From NCBI GenBank assembly GCA_902461025.1, contig CABPWC010000009.1:1-27658 (forward strand): a stretch of 27,658 bases of DNA, written 5' to 3'. The notes under the pieces are model-generated. The model made no database searches, was not told the origin of the DNA, and saw only the letters and a program-made list of their open reading frames with translations. The stretch comes from an uncultured Streptococcus sp. Lineage in GTDB: Bacteria; Bacillota; Bacilli; Lactobacillales; Streptococcaceae. Positions 17,601 to 26,596 of this stretch are shown here, piece by piece (the first letter of the stretch is position 1; every line of letters starts with the position of its first letter). A program made the translations under genes and the position numbers.

Positions 17601-18565
17601 AAACCGATGTTAAAGATTTCAGACTTGCCCGCAAAGTAAGCTGCATACTTATCAATCAAGGCTTTTGTAAAAGCAACAGCCTTTTCGTTGTCAAGGTCAA
17701 CCGTACGTGCTGATTCTTTACCAAAATAGTTAAAGTTAGGCTTTTCAATACCCAATTCTTTCATGGCGTTGAGGATGGCATCCATGTGACCAGGACTGTT
17801 AACTGTTGGGATAAGTCCAATTCCTTTATCCTTAGCATAACTAATCAAGTCAGTCATTTGGCTTTCAGTCAGATGATTGCCATTTGGATCGTTGTAGTAG
17901 GCATTGGTTCCATTTTCAACAGCACGTTTGACATCATCGCTGGCATAAGTTTTGTCACCTACAGTTAGAGACATGTCATCAAGCATAAAGCGCAAGCCGT
18001 CATTTCCGACTAAAAGGTGAAGATCAGTGTAGCCATAGTGTTTAGCTTTGTCGATGATTTCTTTTAGTTGGTCAGGAGAGAAGTATTTACGTCCAGCATC
18101 AATTGATACAATTTTCTTTTTAGCCAGTTTTTCATTGACTTGAGTTGCTCTTTCTGTAGCGACTACAGGTGCTTCAACTTTAGCAACTTCTTTCTTTTCT
18201 TCTTGTTTTTCAGATTCTGTCTTCTTAGCCTCTTCAGTTACTGCTGGCTTAGCTGGAGCTTCTTCAGATGTAACAGGGTTTGCTACGGCAGGTGCAGGAG
18301 CAACTTCAACTTTTGGTGCTTCAGAGTTTGTTGCAGGAGCAGCTGGGGTAGCTTTTTCTGTTGAAGGAGCAGTCTCGACTTTTTCTTCACTCGTTGGTGG
18401 AGTGACTTCTCCAGTGGTTTGGACAGCAGGCTGATTCTCTGTTGTAGCAGGAACGACTCCGTCAGCAGCAACAGCTTGAGCCTGAAAGGCAAAGCCAATC
18501 AATACAGAAGCTGCTCCGATTGCATATTTACGAATAGAGAAGCGCTGTTTGTTTTCTGGTTTCAT
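14645..18565 (-). CDS. strH: Cell-wall-anchored beta-N-acetylhexosaminidase, two GH20 domains
   Basis: StrH removes terminal beta-linked GlcNAc from host N-glycans outside the cell. It has 1306 residues from the ATG at 18565, chosen because GGGAGG lies seven bases upstream; a start 13 codons earlier would overlap that site. In order: a YSIRK-type signal (FSIRKYAIGAASVLIG, cleavage near residue 33); a Pro/Glu/Lys-rich spacer to about 140; GH20-A (about 150-520) with Asp323-Glu324 in GLDEYANDA; a helical linker; GH20-B (about 593-960) with Asp767-Glu768 in GTDEYANDA; two G5 domains (about 1025-1190); a 16-residue repeat region; LPETG at 1276-1280, a hydrophobic segment and KKKD, the sortase anchor. 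The catalytic glutamates are 444 residues apart. It is transcribed alone under a cre-controlled promoter. Confidence 0.97.
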   Translation of the reverse strand: MKPENKQRFSIRKYAIGAASVLIGFAFQAQAVAADGVVPATTENQPAVQTTGEVTPPTSEEKVETAPSTEKATPAAPATNSEAPKVEVAPAPAVANPVTSEEAPAKPAVTEEAKKTESEKQEEKKEVAKVEAPVVATERATQVNEKLAKKKIVSIDAGRKYFSPDQLKEIIDKAKHYGYTDLHLLVGNDGLRFMLDDMSLTVGDKTYASDDVKRAVENGTNAYYNDPNGNHLTESQMTDLISYAKDKGIGLIPTVNSPGHMDAILNAMKELGIEKPNFNYFGKESARTVDLDNEKAVAFTKALIDKYAAYFAGKSEIFNIGLDEYANDATDAKGWSVLQAYKWYPEDGFPDKGYDKFIAYANDLARIVKSHGLKPMAFNDGIYYNSDTTFGTFDKDIIVSMWTGGWGGYDVASSKLLAEKGHEILNTNDAWYYVLGRNADGQGWYNLDQGLNGIKSTPITSVPKTEGADVPIIGGMVAAWADTPSARYSPSRLFKLMRQFANSNAEYFAADYESADQALKEVPTDLSRYTAESVAAVKEAEKAIRSLDSNLSRAQQDSIDQAIAKLQEAVSNLTFTPEAQKEEDAKREVEKLEKNKVISIDAGRKYFTLDQLKRIVDKASELGYSDLHLLLGNDGLRFLLDDMTITANGKTYASDDVKNAIIEGTKAYYDDPNGTTLSQAEITELIQYAKDRGIGIIPAINSPGHMDAMLVAMEKLGIANPQANFDKVSKTTMDLENEEAMNFTKALIGKYMDFFAGKTKIFNYGTDEYANDATNAQGWYYLKWYGLYGKFADYANGLAAMAKEKGLQPMAFNDGFYYEDKDDVEFDKDVIISYWSKGWWGYNLASPQYLASKGYKFLNTNGDWYYILGQKPEDGGGFLKKAIENTEKTPFNQLASTKYPEVDLPTVGSMVAIWADRPSAEYKEEEIFELMTAFADHNKDYFRADYKALREELAQIPENLEGYSTESLDALKAAKEALNYNLNRNKQAELDTLVANLKAARLGLKPAATHSGSLDESETSAAVENRPELITRTEEILFETVKKENPNLPAGQEKVVTEGAKGERTIYVSVTTENGKETETVLEEKVTKEAVNQVVEVGTPVTHVGDEEGVAPVADAKPRVVIEDEEIPFTTITRETDALTKGETRVVTEGVKGRRSHFYSVSTAADGSEVKTLVTSVVAQEPVTQIIEVGTPVTHVGDEKGLAPVAEEKPKLEIPNIPAPIAEEKPALEIPNVPAPIAEEKPKLEIPSKPAPATVPAEENKPLPQGPAPVAKENKLPETGSQGSEWLIATGLMAALTAYGLSKKKD
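14824..14964 (-). repeat. 48-bp tandem repeat in strH, three units
   Basis: Three units with a 48-base period (starting at 14824, 14872 and 14920 on the + strand) encode the 16-residue unit EEKPKLEIPNIPAPIA, with EEKPALEIPNVPAPIA and a more diverged copy. It lies between the second G5 domain and the LPETG anchor, where it would act as a proline-rich wall-spanning stalk. As I remember pneumococcal StrH, it has a single such unit, so the copy number is probably variable. Confidence 0.9.
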
Positions 18566-18589
18566 TAAAAAACCTCCCTTTTTATGTTT

Positions 18590-18603
18590 TGATAGCGTTT
18601 TCA
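18590..18603 (-). promoter_or_regulatory. CcpA-binding (cre) site of strH
   Basis: On the - strand TGAAAACGCTATCA matches the cre consensus TGWNANCGNTNWCA at every defined position. It lies 12 bases downstream of the -10 hexamer, over or just after the transcription start, which fits repression of strH when preferred sugars are present. Confidence 0.85.
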
Positions 18604-18615
18604 CATACTAATCCT

Positions 18616-18644
18616 ATTGTATGTTCTAACTAAAATAAAGTCAA
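18616..18644 (-). promoter_or_regulatory. strH promoter
   Basis: On the - strand TTGACT (18644-18639) and TACAAT (18621-18616) are separated by exactly 17 bases, a near-consensus housekeeping promoter. The -10 hexamer ends 50 bases before the strH ATG. Confidence 0.85.
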
Positions 18645-18780
18645 GCTTTTGAGGAAATTACTATAAAAAATAGAATAATTTATAAATTAAGATATATTTT
18701 TCTGGTTGTGACTATTTTTTAGTAAAAAGGTTACTAATTATAGAATTGCTTGAAATGCTATTCTTTTGAAAGAGAGGCGG

Positions 18781-18789
18781 TGATATAAT
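18781..18789 (+). promoter_or_regulatory. Possible extended -10 promoter pointing into a terminator
   Basis: TGATATAAT on the + strand matches an extended -10 (TGNTATAAT). No clear -35 is present at 17-base spacing. The expected start, near 18796, is at the foot of the terminator hairpin 18798-18829, so any transcript would be only about 35 bases unless it reads through antisense to the regulator gene. Confidence 0.35.
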
Positions 18790-18797
18790 GGGTATAT

Positions 18798-18829
18798 AAA
18801 AAACCTGAGACAGTTGCCTCAGGTTTTTT
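18798..18829. terminator. Bidirectional terminator after the GntR gene
   Basis: AAAAAACCTGAG at 18798-18809 pairs perfectly with CTCAGGTTTTTT at 18818-18829 around an eight-base loop. It lies just past the stop codon of the - strand regulator gene, and the sequence is symmetrical enough to work in both directions. Confidence 0.92.
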
Positions 18830-18833
18830 AAGA

Positions 18834-19550
18834 TTAGTGACCACGGTCACAAGAGATGAATTTAATTTTGTAGAAATCAGAACGTTTATAAGTTTCGATG
18901 TATTCCAAAACTTGACCAGTTGCTTCAAGCTGAGTTGTCTTCGTTTGGAAAACAGTTGGGAATTTAGTGTCGATTCCTAGGATAGAAGCGGCATGTTTTG
19001 GAGTTGGAAATACAATTTCATTAATTTCTTCAAAATGCTCGTCATTCATGTGAATGTGGTAGTCCAATTTAAAACGATTATAGATAGAACTATAATATTC
19101 GAGATTTGGATAGTTGGCATTGATGTATTGTTCAGGAATATACGAATTGTGATAGATATAGGTAACGCCATTTGTTTCACGAATACGTTCAATCTTGTAA
19201 TAGAATTGATCGCCGCGTAGGCCGAGTTTTTCTAGGTATTTAAGATCATTCCCGCGTTCGATAGAAAGAACAGTTACTTTATCATCTTTTGTTTCGAAGA
19301 TTTCTACATCAGAAAATTCAACGAGTTTGTGTTTACGTGCACGAGCTACGAAAGTTCCCTTCCCTTGTTGGCGGACGATATATCCGTCTTTGGCAAGGTC
19401 GTTCAAGGCGCGGACTACTGTGATTGAACTAACATCATACATGGAAATCAATTCGGCTTCAGTGTAGAACTTGTCTCCGCTAGCGAATTGACCAGAAATA
19501 ATCTTATTTTTCAATTCATCTTTAATATATTGATATTTTGGAATTGCCAT
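18834..19550 (-). CDS. GntR-family transcriptional regulator with UTRA domain
   Basis: This 238-residue protein has an N-terminal winged helix-turn-helix of GntR/HutC type (about residues 5-70), with the recognisable stretch YTEAELISMYDVSSITVVRA and the wing GYIVRQQGKGTFVA. A UTRA effector domain fills about 80-235 and probably binds a phosphorylated sugar. GAGGTG lies six bases before the ATG. It is divergent from bgaC across 322 bases, so the most likely role is local repression of the bgaC-PTS-agaS-galM operon and perhaps itself. The ligand and operator are not known from sequence. Confidence 0.92.
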   Translation of the reverse strand: MAIPKYQYIKDELKNKIISGQFASGDKFYTEAELISMYDVSSITVVRALNDLAKDGYIVRQQGKGTFVARARKHKLVEFSDVEIFETKDDKVTVLSIERGNDLKYLEKLGLRGDQFYYKIERIRETNGVTYIYHNSYIPEQYINANYPNLEYYSSIYNRFKLDYHIHMNDEHFEEINEIVFPTPKHAASILGIDTKFPTVFQTKTTQLEATGQVLEYIETYKRSDFYKIKFISCDRGH

Positions 19551-19792
19551 ATTTTCACCTCATTTTTTCCTTCTCCACATATGATTTTAACATAAAATCG
19601 AAAAAAATAGTAGAAAAGCATTTTAAAAAATTAAAATATCAGAATAAGAATTTAGAATACATATAAATAATTCGTATTTTGCCTCGTATTTTTGCTCTTC
19701 AGTCAGAATGTTGATTTTATAGGATTTGAGATGATTTTTAGAAAAGATTCAGTAAAAAAATAGAAAAATTTTAAAGAAAATTTCAAAAAGTA

Positions 19793-19821
19793 TTGACATT
19801 ATTCTCCGATTGGTTTATAGT
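19793..19821 (+). promoter_or_regulatory. bgaC operon promoter
   Basis: TTGACA at 19793-19798 and TATAGT at 19816-19821 are separated by exactly 17 bases, 51 bases before the bgaC ATG. This is the strongest promoter-like sequence in the divergent region and should drive the bgaC-PTS-agaS-galM operon. Confidence 0.85.
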
Positions 19822-19832
19822 TGATATAACAA
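19821..19832 (+). promoter_or_regulatory. Candidate GntR operator at the bgaC start site
   Basis: TTGATATAACAA is an imperfect 12-base dyad (10 of 12 positions symmetrical) that begins at the last base of the -10 and covers the expected transcription start. Its position suits repression by the divergently encoded GntR protein. This is inferred from location and symmetry only. Confidence 0.35.
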
Positions 19833-19836
19833 TAAA

Positions 19837-19850
19837 TGAAAGCGCAAACT
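19837..19850 (+). promoter_or_regulatory. cre-like site in the bgaC leader
   Basis: TGAAAGCGCAAACT resembles the CcpA consensus TGWNANCGNTNWCA with two mismatches, including the final base. It lies just after the expected start. AAAGCG (19839-19844) can also pair with CGCTTT (19854-19859), forming a small hairpin directly before the AGGGGAGGA ribosome binding site, so this stretch may also affect translation. Confidence 0.5.
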
Positions 19851-19872
19851 TTTCGCTTTTAGGGGAGGAAGA

Positions 19873-21656
<1,784 letters not shown>

Positions 21657-21660
<4 letters not shown>

Positions 21661-22133
21661 CAATTGTAGGATGCCGTATCGATGGGCGCTTAATTCACGG
21701 ACAAGTCGCAAACCTTTGGTCTGCTAAACTTAATGTTTCACGTATCATGGTCGTTGACAATGAAGTTGTGAACAACGACGTTGAAAAAAGTGGCTTGAAA
21801 CTTGCAACACCACCAGGTGTAAAACTTAGTATTTTGCCAGTTGATAAAGCAGCAGCGAATATCCTTGCTGGTAAATATGATAGCCAACGTCTGTTGATTG
21901 TAGCACGCAAACCTGACCGTTTCCTCGGTTTGGTAGAAGCAGGTGTGCCACTTGAAACTGTCAATGTCGGCAACATGTCTCAAACACCAGAAACACGTGC
22001 GATCACACGTTCTATCAACGTTGTGGATAAAGACGTGGAAGACTTCCGTAAATTAGCGGAAAAAGGTGTTAAACTCACTGCTCAAATGGTTCCAAATGAT
22101 CCAGTTTCAGACTTTTTGAGCTTATTAAAATAG
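21657..22133 (+). CDS. PTS mannose/fructose/sorbose-family component IIB
   Basis: IIB accepts phosphate from IIA and passes it to the incoming sugar. At 158 residues it has the usual size. The active-site His is His14 in GCRIDGRLIHGQVANLW, the hallmark of this family. The middle contains MVVDNEVVNNDVEKSG and the end has AQMVPNDPVSDFLSLL. The ATG overlaps the bgaC TGA, so translation is coupled to the hydrolase. With IIC, IID and IIA it forms a complete transporter. Some pneumococcal annotations use gad-type names for these genes; I leave the symbol blank. Substrate is inferred from bgaC: galactose, a galactosyl disaccharide or an amino sugar. Confidence 0.95.
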
Positions 22134-22159
22134 GAAAAAATTTTTAGGAGGTCATTGTT

Positions 22160-23065
22160 ATGATACAATGGTGGCAAATTTTACTTCTCACTTTGTACTC
22201 AGCTTATCAAATCTGTGATGAGTTGACGATCGTTTCATCTGCAGGTTCCCCTGTATTTGCTGGTTTCATTACTGGTTTAATCATGGGAGATGTGACAACT
22301 GGTTTGTTTATCGGTGGTAGCTTGCAGTTGTTCGTACTTGGGGTAGGTACCTTCGGTGGTGCTTCTCGTATCGACGCAACTTCTGGTGCGGTTCTTGCGA
22401 CAGCTTTCTCAGTTGCACAAGGTATCGAAACAGACCTTGCGATTACTACAATCGCTGTACCAGTAGCGGCACTCTTGACTTACTTCGACGTACTTGGTCG
22501 TATGACTACAACATTCTTCGCTCACCGTATTGATGCTGCGATCGAACGCTTTGACTACAAAGGAATCGAACGCAACTACCTTCTTGGTGCGCTTCCTTGG
22601 GCTCTATCTCGTGCCCTTCCAGTATTCTTCGCCCTTGCTTTCGGTGGAGAATTCGTTACAGGTGTTGTAAACCTTGTTAAAGAATACCAATGGGTTGCAG
22701 ACGGTTTGACTCTTGCAGGTCGTATGCTTCCAGGTCTTGGATTCGCTATCTTGCTTCGTTACCTTCCAGTTAAACGTAACCTTCACTACCTTGCTATGGG
22801 ATTTGGTTTGACAGCTATGTTGACTGTTCTTTACTCATATGTAACAGGTCTTGGTGGCGCTGTTGCAGGTGTTATCGGTACTCTACCTAAAGATGTTGCT
22901 GAAAAAATTGCTTTTGTGAATAACTTCAAAGGTTTGTCTATGATTGGTATCTCTATCGTAGGTATCTTCCTTGCAGTGCTTCACTTCAAAAATAGCCAAA
23001 AAGTAGCTGTAGCAGCACCTTCTACACCATCAGAAAGTGGGGAAATTGAAGATGACGAATTCTAA
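22160..23065 (+). CDS. PTS mannose-family component IIC
   Basis: IIC is one of the two membrane subunits that form the sugar channel. The protein has 301 residues, with multiple hydrophobic segments and the family motif region SSAGSPVFAGFITGLIMGD and GLFIGGSLQLFVLGVGTFGGA near the N-terminus. The C-terminal tail (KNSQKVAVAAP onward) is polar and ends in acidic residues (GEIEDDEF). AGGAGG precedes the ATG by eight bases. It overlaps the IID gene by 14 bases. Confidence 0.95.
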   Translation: MIQWWQILLLTLYSAYQICDELTIVSSAGSPVFAGFITGLIMGDVTTGLFIGGSLQLFVLGVGTFGGASRIDATSGAVLATAFSVAQGIETDLAITTIAVPVAALLTYFDVLGRMTTTFFAHRIDAAIERFDYKGIERNYLLGALPWALSRALPVFFALAFGGEFVTGVVNLVKEYQWVADGLTLAGRMLPGLGFAILLRYLPVKRNLHYLAMGFGLTAMLTVLYSYVTGLGGAVAGVIGTLPKDVAEKIAFVNNFKGLSMIGISIVGIFLAVLHFKNSQKVAVAAPSTPSESGEIEDDEF

Positions 23066-23873
23066 TTACAAATTAACAAAAGAAGATTTTAATCAAATTA
23101 ACAAACGTAGCTTGTTCACTTTCCAATTGGGATGGAACTACGAACGTATGCAAGCATCAGGTTACCTTTACATGATCTTGCCACAATTGCGTAAAATGTA
23201 TGGAGATGGAACTCCTGAGTTGAAAGAAATGATGAAAGTTCATACTCAATTCTTCAACACTTCACCATTCTTCCACACAATCATCGCTGGTTTTGACCTT
23301 GCCATGGAAGAAAAAGATGGCGTTGTCTCAAAAGACGCGGTTAACGGTATCAAGACAGGTTTGATGGGACCATTCGCTCCTCTTGGAGATACAATCTTTG
23401 GTTCACTTGTACCTGCTATCATGGGATCTATCGCTGCAACAATGGCTATTGCTGGTCAACCTTGGGGTATCTTCCTTTGGATTGCAGTTGCAGTAGCGTA
23501 TGACATCTTCCGTTGGAAACAGTTGGAATTTGCATACAAAGAAGGGGTTAACCTTATCAACAACATGCAAAGTACTTTGACAGCTTTGATTGAAGCTGCA
23601 TCTGTACTTGGTGTATTCATGATGGGTGCTCTTGTAGCAACAATGATCAACTTTGAAATTTCATACAAATTGCCAATCGGTGAAAAGATGATTGACTTCC
23701 AAGATATCTTGAACTCAATCTTCCCACGTTTGCTTCCAGCAATCTTCACTGCCTTCATCTTCTGGTTGCTTGGTAAGAAGGGTATGAACTCTACAAAAGC
23801 TATCGGTATCATTATCGTGCTTGCCTTGGCTCTTTCTGCCTTTGGTAAATTTGCACTTGGAATGGGCGCATAA
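23052..23873 (+). CDS. PTS mannose-family component IID
   Basis: IID is the second membrane subunit of the transporter. It has 273 residues from the ATG at 23052, inside the end of the IIC gene; an upstream GTG at 23037 is possible but gives no family-like extension. Typical features are LTKEDFNQINKRSLFTFQ and NYERMQASGYLYMILPQL at the N-terminus, GLMGPFAPLGDTIFGSLVPA in the middle, and hydrophobic segments in the last third. GGGGA upstream serves as the ribosome binding site. It is three bases from the IIA gene. Confidence 0.95.
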   Translation: MTNSNYKLTKEDFNQINKRSLFTFQLGWNYERMQASGYLYMILPQLRKMYGDGTPELKEMMKVHTQFFNTSPFFHTIIAGFDLAMEEKDGVVSKDAVNGIKTGLMGPFAPLGDTIFGSLVPAIMGSIAATMAIAGQPWGIFLWIAVAVAYDIFRWKQLEFAYKEGVNLINNMQSTLTALIEAASVLGVFMMGALVATMINFEISYKLPIGEKMIDFQDILNSIFPRLLPAIFTAFIFWLLGKKGMNSTKAIGIIIVLALALSAFGKFALGMGA

Positions 23874-23876
23874 TTT

Positions 23877-24281
23877 ATGACTAAATCATTGATTTTAGTG
23901 AGTCACGGTCGTTTTTGTGAAGAACTTAAAGGTAGCACAGAAATGATTATGGGACCACAAGACAACATTCATGCGGTGGCTCTTCTTCCAGAAGATGGAC
24001 CAGAAGAATTTACTGCTAAATTTGAAGCTGCTATTGAAGGATTGGATGATTTCCTAGTCTTTGCAGATCTTCTTGGTGGAACACCATGTAACGTGGTGAG
24101 CCGTCTGATTATGGAAGGTCGTGACATTGAACTTTATGCAGGAATGAACCTTCCAATGGTTATTGAATTTATCAATGCAAGCCTAACAGGCATTGATGCG
24201 GACTATAAGAGTCGTGCTTCAGAAAGCATTGTGAAAGTTAATGATTTATTGGCTAGCTTCGATGACGATGAAGATGAATAA
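23877..24281 (+). CDS. PTS mannose-family component IIA
   Basis: IIA takes phosphate from HPr and gives it to IIB. It has 134 residues, the size of a stand-alone IIA domain. The phosphorylated His is His10 in SLILVSHGRFCEEL, and DLLGGTPCNVVSRLI is the conserved family block. The C-terminus is strongly acidic (FDDDEDE). It lies three bases after the IID stop. Having IIA as a separate last subunit, after IIB-IIC-IID, is the common order in this streptococcal operon. Confidence 0.95.
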   Translation: MTKSLILVSHGRFCEELKGSTEMIMGPQDNIHAVALLPEDGPEEFTAKFEAAIEGLDDFLVFADLLGGTPCNVVSRLIMEGRDIELYAGMNLPMVIEFINASLTGIDADYKSRASESIVKVNDLLASFDDDEDE

Positions 24282-24310
24282 GATGTCAAAAACCATCTTA
24301 TAAAAAATAT

Positions 24311-24346
24311 ACATGGGAATGGGAGCGACTCCCATTCCCATGTTTT
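24311..24346 (+). terminator. Strong hairpin with T run inside the operon
   Basis: ACATGGGAATGGGAG at 24311-24325 pairs perfectly (15 bp) with 24329-24343 around CGA, followed by TTT. It looks like an intrinsic terminator but lies between the IIA gene and agaS, with no clear promoter after it. It may allow partial readthrough, or mark and protect the 3' end of the bgaC-PTS message. Confidence 0.75.
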
Positions 24347-24380
24347 CAATCATGAAACAATATTAGATTAGAGGTTTTCA

Positions 24381-25544
24381 ATGCTAGATTATACAAAAGA
24401 AGATTTGCTTGAGTTGGGAGCAGAGATCACCACACGCGAAATTTACCAACAACCAGATGTTTGGAAGGAAGCTTTTGAATCCTATCAAGCCCGCCGTGAT
24501 GAAATTGCAGCCTTTTTGCAAGGAATTGCAGATAAACATGACTACATCAAGGTTATCCTGACTGGTGCTGGGACTTCAGCTTATGTAGGCGACACCTTAG
24601 TTCCATACTTCAAGGAAGTCTATGACGAACGTAAATGGAATTTCAATGCTATTGCGACAACAGATATCGTTGCAAACCCACAAACTTATTTGAAAAAAGA
24701 CGTGGCGACTGTTTTGGTATCATTTGCACGTAGTGGAAACTCACCTGAGAGTGTAGCAACAGTTGACTTGGCAAAAGCTTTAGTTGATGAGCTTTATCAA
24801 GTAACAATCACATGTGCGGCTGAAGGGAAATTGGCTCTTCAAGCACATGGAGATGATCGTAATCTATTGCTCTTGCAACCTGCAGCTTCAAATGACGCTG
24901 GATTTGCAATGACATCAAGCTTTACTTCTATGATGTTGACAGCACTTTTGGTCTTCGATCCAACTGAATTTGCTGTTAAAGCTGAACGTTTTGAAGTGCT
25001 TTCTAGTCTTGCTCGTAAAGTTCTTGACAATGTGGCAGATGTGAAAGAATTGGTTGACCTAGACTTTAATCGAGTAATTTACTTAGGTGCAGGTCCATTC
25101 TTCGGGCTTGCTCATGAGGCACAACTGAAAATTTTGGAATTGACTGCTGGTCAGGTTGCGACAATGTATGAAAGCCCAGTTGGCTTCCGTCATGGTCCAA
25201 AATCTCTTATCAATGAAGATACTGTAGTTTTAGTTTTTGGTACTACAACAGACTATACTCGTAAGTATGACTTAGACTTGGTTCGTGAAGTTGCAGGGGA
25301 CCAAATCGCTCGTCGCGTTGTTCTCTTGAGTGATCAAGTCTTTGGACTTGAAAATGTTAAGGAAGTAGCACTTGGCTGTGGCGGAGTTTTGAATGACGTT
25401 TACCGTGTATTCCCTTATATTGTTTACGGACAGTTGTTTGCTCTTTTGACTTCGCTTAAGGTTGGAAATAGACCGGATACACCATCACCAACAGGTACCG
25501 TAAACCGTGTTGTTCAAGGTGTCATTGTTCACGAATTCAAATAA
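24381..25544 (+). CDS. agaS: Sugar-phosphate isomerase/deaminase, AgaS type (double SIS domain)
   Basis: AgaS proteins act on amino-sugar phosphates; names in use are tagatose-6-phosphate ketose/aldose isomerase and galactosamine-6-phosphate deaminase. The protein has 387 residues and two SIS domains. The first shows ILTGAGTSAYVGD and SFARSGNSPESVATVD. The second shows VIYLGAGPFFGLAHEAQLK, followed by YESPVGFRHGPKSLIN with the conserved Glu and His of the active site. A GAGG element lies six bases before the ATG. It follows the terminator-like hairpin and is 13 bases from galM. It suggests the operon also handles GlcNAc or GalNAc phosphates released from imported disaccharides. Confidence 0.92.
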   Translation: MLDYTKEDLLELGAEITTREIYQQPDVWKEAFESYQARRDEIAAFLQGIADKHDYIKVILTGAGTSAYVGDTLVPYFKEVYDERKWNFNAIATTDIVANPQTYLKKDVATVLVSFARSGNSPESVATVDLAKALVDELYQVTITCAAEGKLALQAHGDDRNLLLLQPAASNDAGFAMTSSFTSMMLTALLVFDPTEFAVKAERFEVLSSLARKVLDNVADVKELVDLDFNRVIYLGAGPFFGLAHEAQLKILELTAGQVATMYESPVGFRHGPKSLINEDTVVLVFGTTTDYTRKYDLDLVREVAGDQIARRVVLLSDQVFGLENVKEVALGCGGVLNDVYRVFPYIVYGQLFALLTSLKVGNRPDTPSPTGTVNRVVQGVIVHEFK

Positions 25545-25557
25545 TAAGGAGATAGGG

Positions 25558-26595
25558 ATGAAAGCATACACAGAACGTGTATTTGGAAAAGTTGATGGCA
25601 AGGATGTTGTCGCTTATTGCTTTGAAACAGAAGCAGGCTACCAACTAGAAATCATGACCTATGGTGCAACGATTCTACGCTATGTAACTCCAGATAAGGC
25701 TGGTAATTTTGCCAATGTTATCCTAGGATTTGATGATTTTGACAGCTATGTGGGAAATAGCCCTAAACATGGAGCGAGTGTAGGTCCAGTGGCAGGTCGT
25801 ATCGCAGGTGCAACATTCGAACTCAATGGCCAGACCTATGAACTCGAAGTCAACAATGCTAGCAACTGCAACCACAGTGGTTCAACAGGTTGGGATTCTA
25901 GCTTATTTGAACTAGTCGAAGTAAGTGACCATGGCTTGACTCTTTACACGGAAAGAAAAGACGGGACAGGAGGTTTCCCTGGAAATCTTAAAATCTGGAT
26001 TAGCTACTACTTGGAAGAAACGGGTGCCTATGAAATCAGCTACAAGGTAACGACAGATCAAGATACCTTGGTTAATCCAACCAATCACAGCTACTTTAAC
26101 TTGTCAGGCGATTTTACTCAGACGGTTGATCGTCATGTCTTCCAATTAAATACAGAAGGTATTTATCCAATCGCTCCGGACGGTGTTCCAGCTAAGATCC
26201 CAGATGCTAATCGTGATGTGGTTAAACACATCTACAATGGCGCCTTGTTGAAAGATATCTTTGCAGACCAAGATGAGCAAATCCAACTCGTATCTGGTTT
26301 GGATCACCCATTTGCTCTTCCGGAAGGACATGACAATGCTGGTTTCTTGTATGACCAAGGTTCAGGTCGTTTCTTACTCTTTAAGACAGAAGCTCCTTGC
26401 TTTGTAGTTTATACAGCGAACTTTGTGGATGAGAGTGTCATCATCGCTGGTCAACCAATGATCCAGCACAATGGAATTGCTCTTGAAGCACAGGCTTTGC
26501 CAGATGCTATTCACAGTGACCTTAAAAATCAAGTCATTCTCAAAGCAGGTGAAACTTTCACCAGCAAAACTCGTTACGATCTTGTTGTTAAATAA
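25558..26595 (+). CDS. galM: Aldose 1-epimerase (mutarotase)
   Basis: GalM interconverts alpha and beta anomers of galactose and glucose; beta-galactosidases release the beta form, while galactokinase uses the alpha form. It has 345 residues from the ATG at 25558, seven bases after AAGGAG; a longer frame from 25507 would run back into agaS. The predicted catalytic residues are His177 in NPTNHSYFNL and Glu310 in GIALEAQALPDA, and the N-terminal half carries GPVAGRIAGATFELNG. It closes the operon, ahead of a strong terminator. Confidence 0.96.
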   Translation: MKAYTERVFGKVDGKDVVAYCFETEAGYQLEIMTYGATILRYVTPDKAGNFANVILGFDDFDSYVGNSPKHGASVGPVAGRIAGATFELNGQTYELEVNNASNCNHSGSTGWDSSLFELVEVSDHGLTLYTERKDGTGGFPGNLKIWISYYLEETGAYEISYKVTTDQDTLVNPTNHSYFNLSGDFTQTVDRHVFQLNTEGIYPIAPDGVPAKIPDANRDVVKHIYNGALLKDIFADQDEQIQLVSGLDHPFALPEGHDNAGFLYDQGSGRFLLFKTEAPCFVVYTANFVDESVIIAGQPMIQHNGIALEAQALPDAIHSDLKNQVILKAGETFTSKTRYDLVVK

Positions 26596-26596
26596 G

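Larger units (their letters stand above)
19551..19872. promoter_or_regulatory. Divergent regulatory region between the GntR gene and bgaC
   Basis: This AT-rich 322-base gap has no credible gene. It contains a tandem 12-base direct repeat, TCGTATTTTGCC/TCGTATTTTTGC at 19672-19683 and 19684-19695, preceded by AATAC that could pair with GTATT. Near bgaC it holds a promoter, a dyad and a cre-like site listed separately. A clear promoter for the - strand regulator gene was not identified, though TTAAAAT-like sequence lies within 50 bases of its start. Confidence 0.6.

Noticed and set aside
18566..18604. Earlier ATG start for strH
   Set aside because: The extra 13 codons cover GGGAGG, and the YSIRK signal normally begins soon after the start, as it does from the ATG at 18565.
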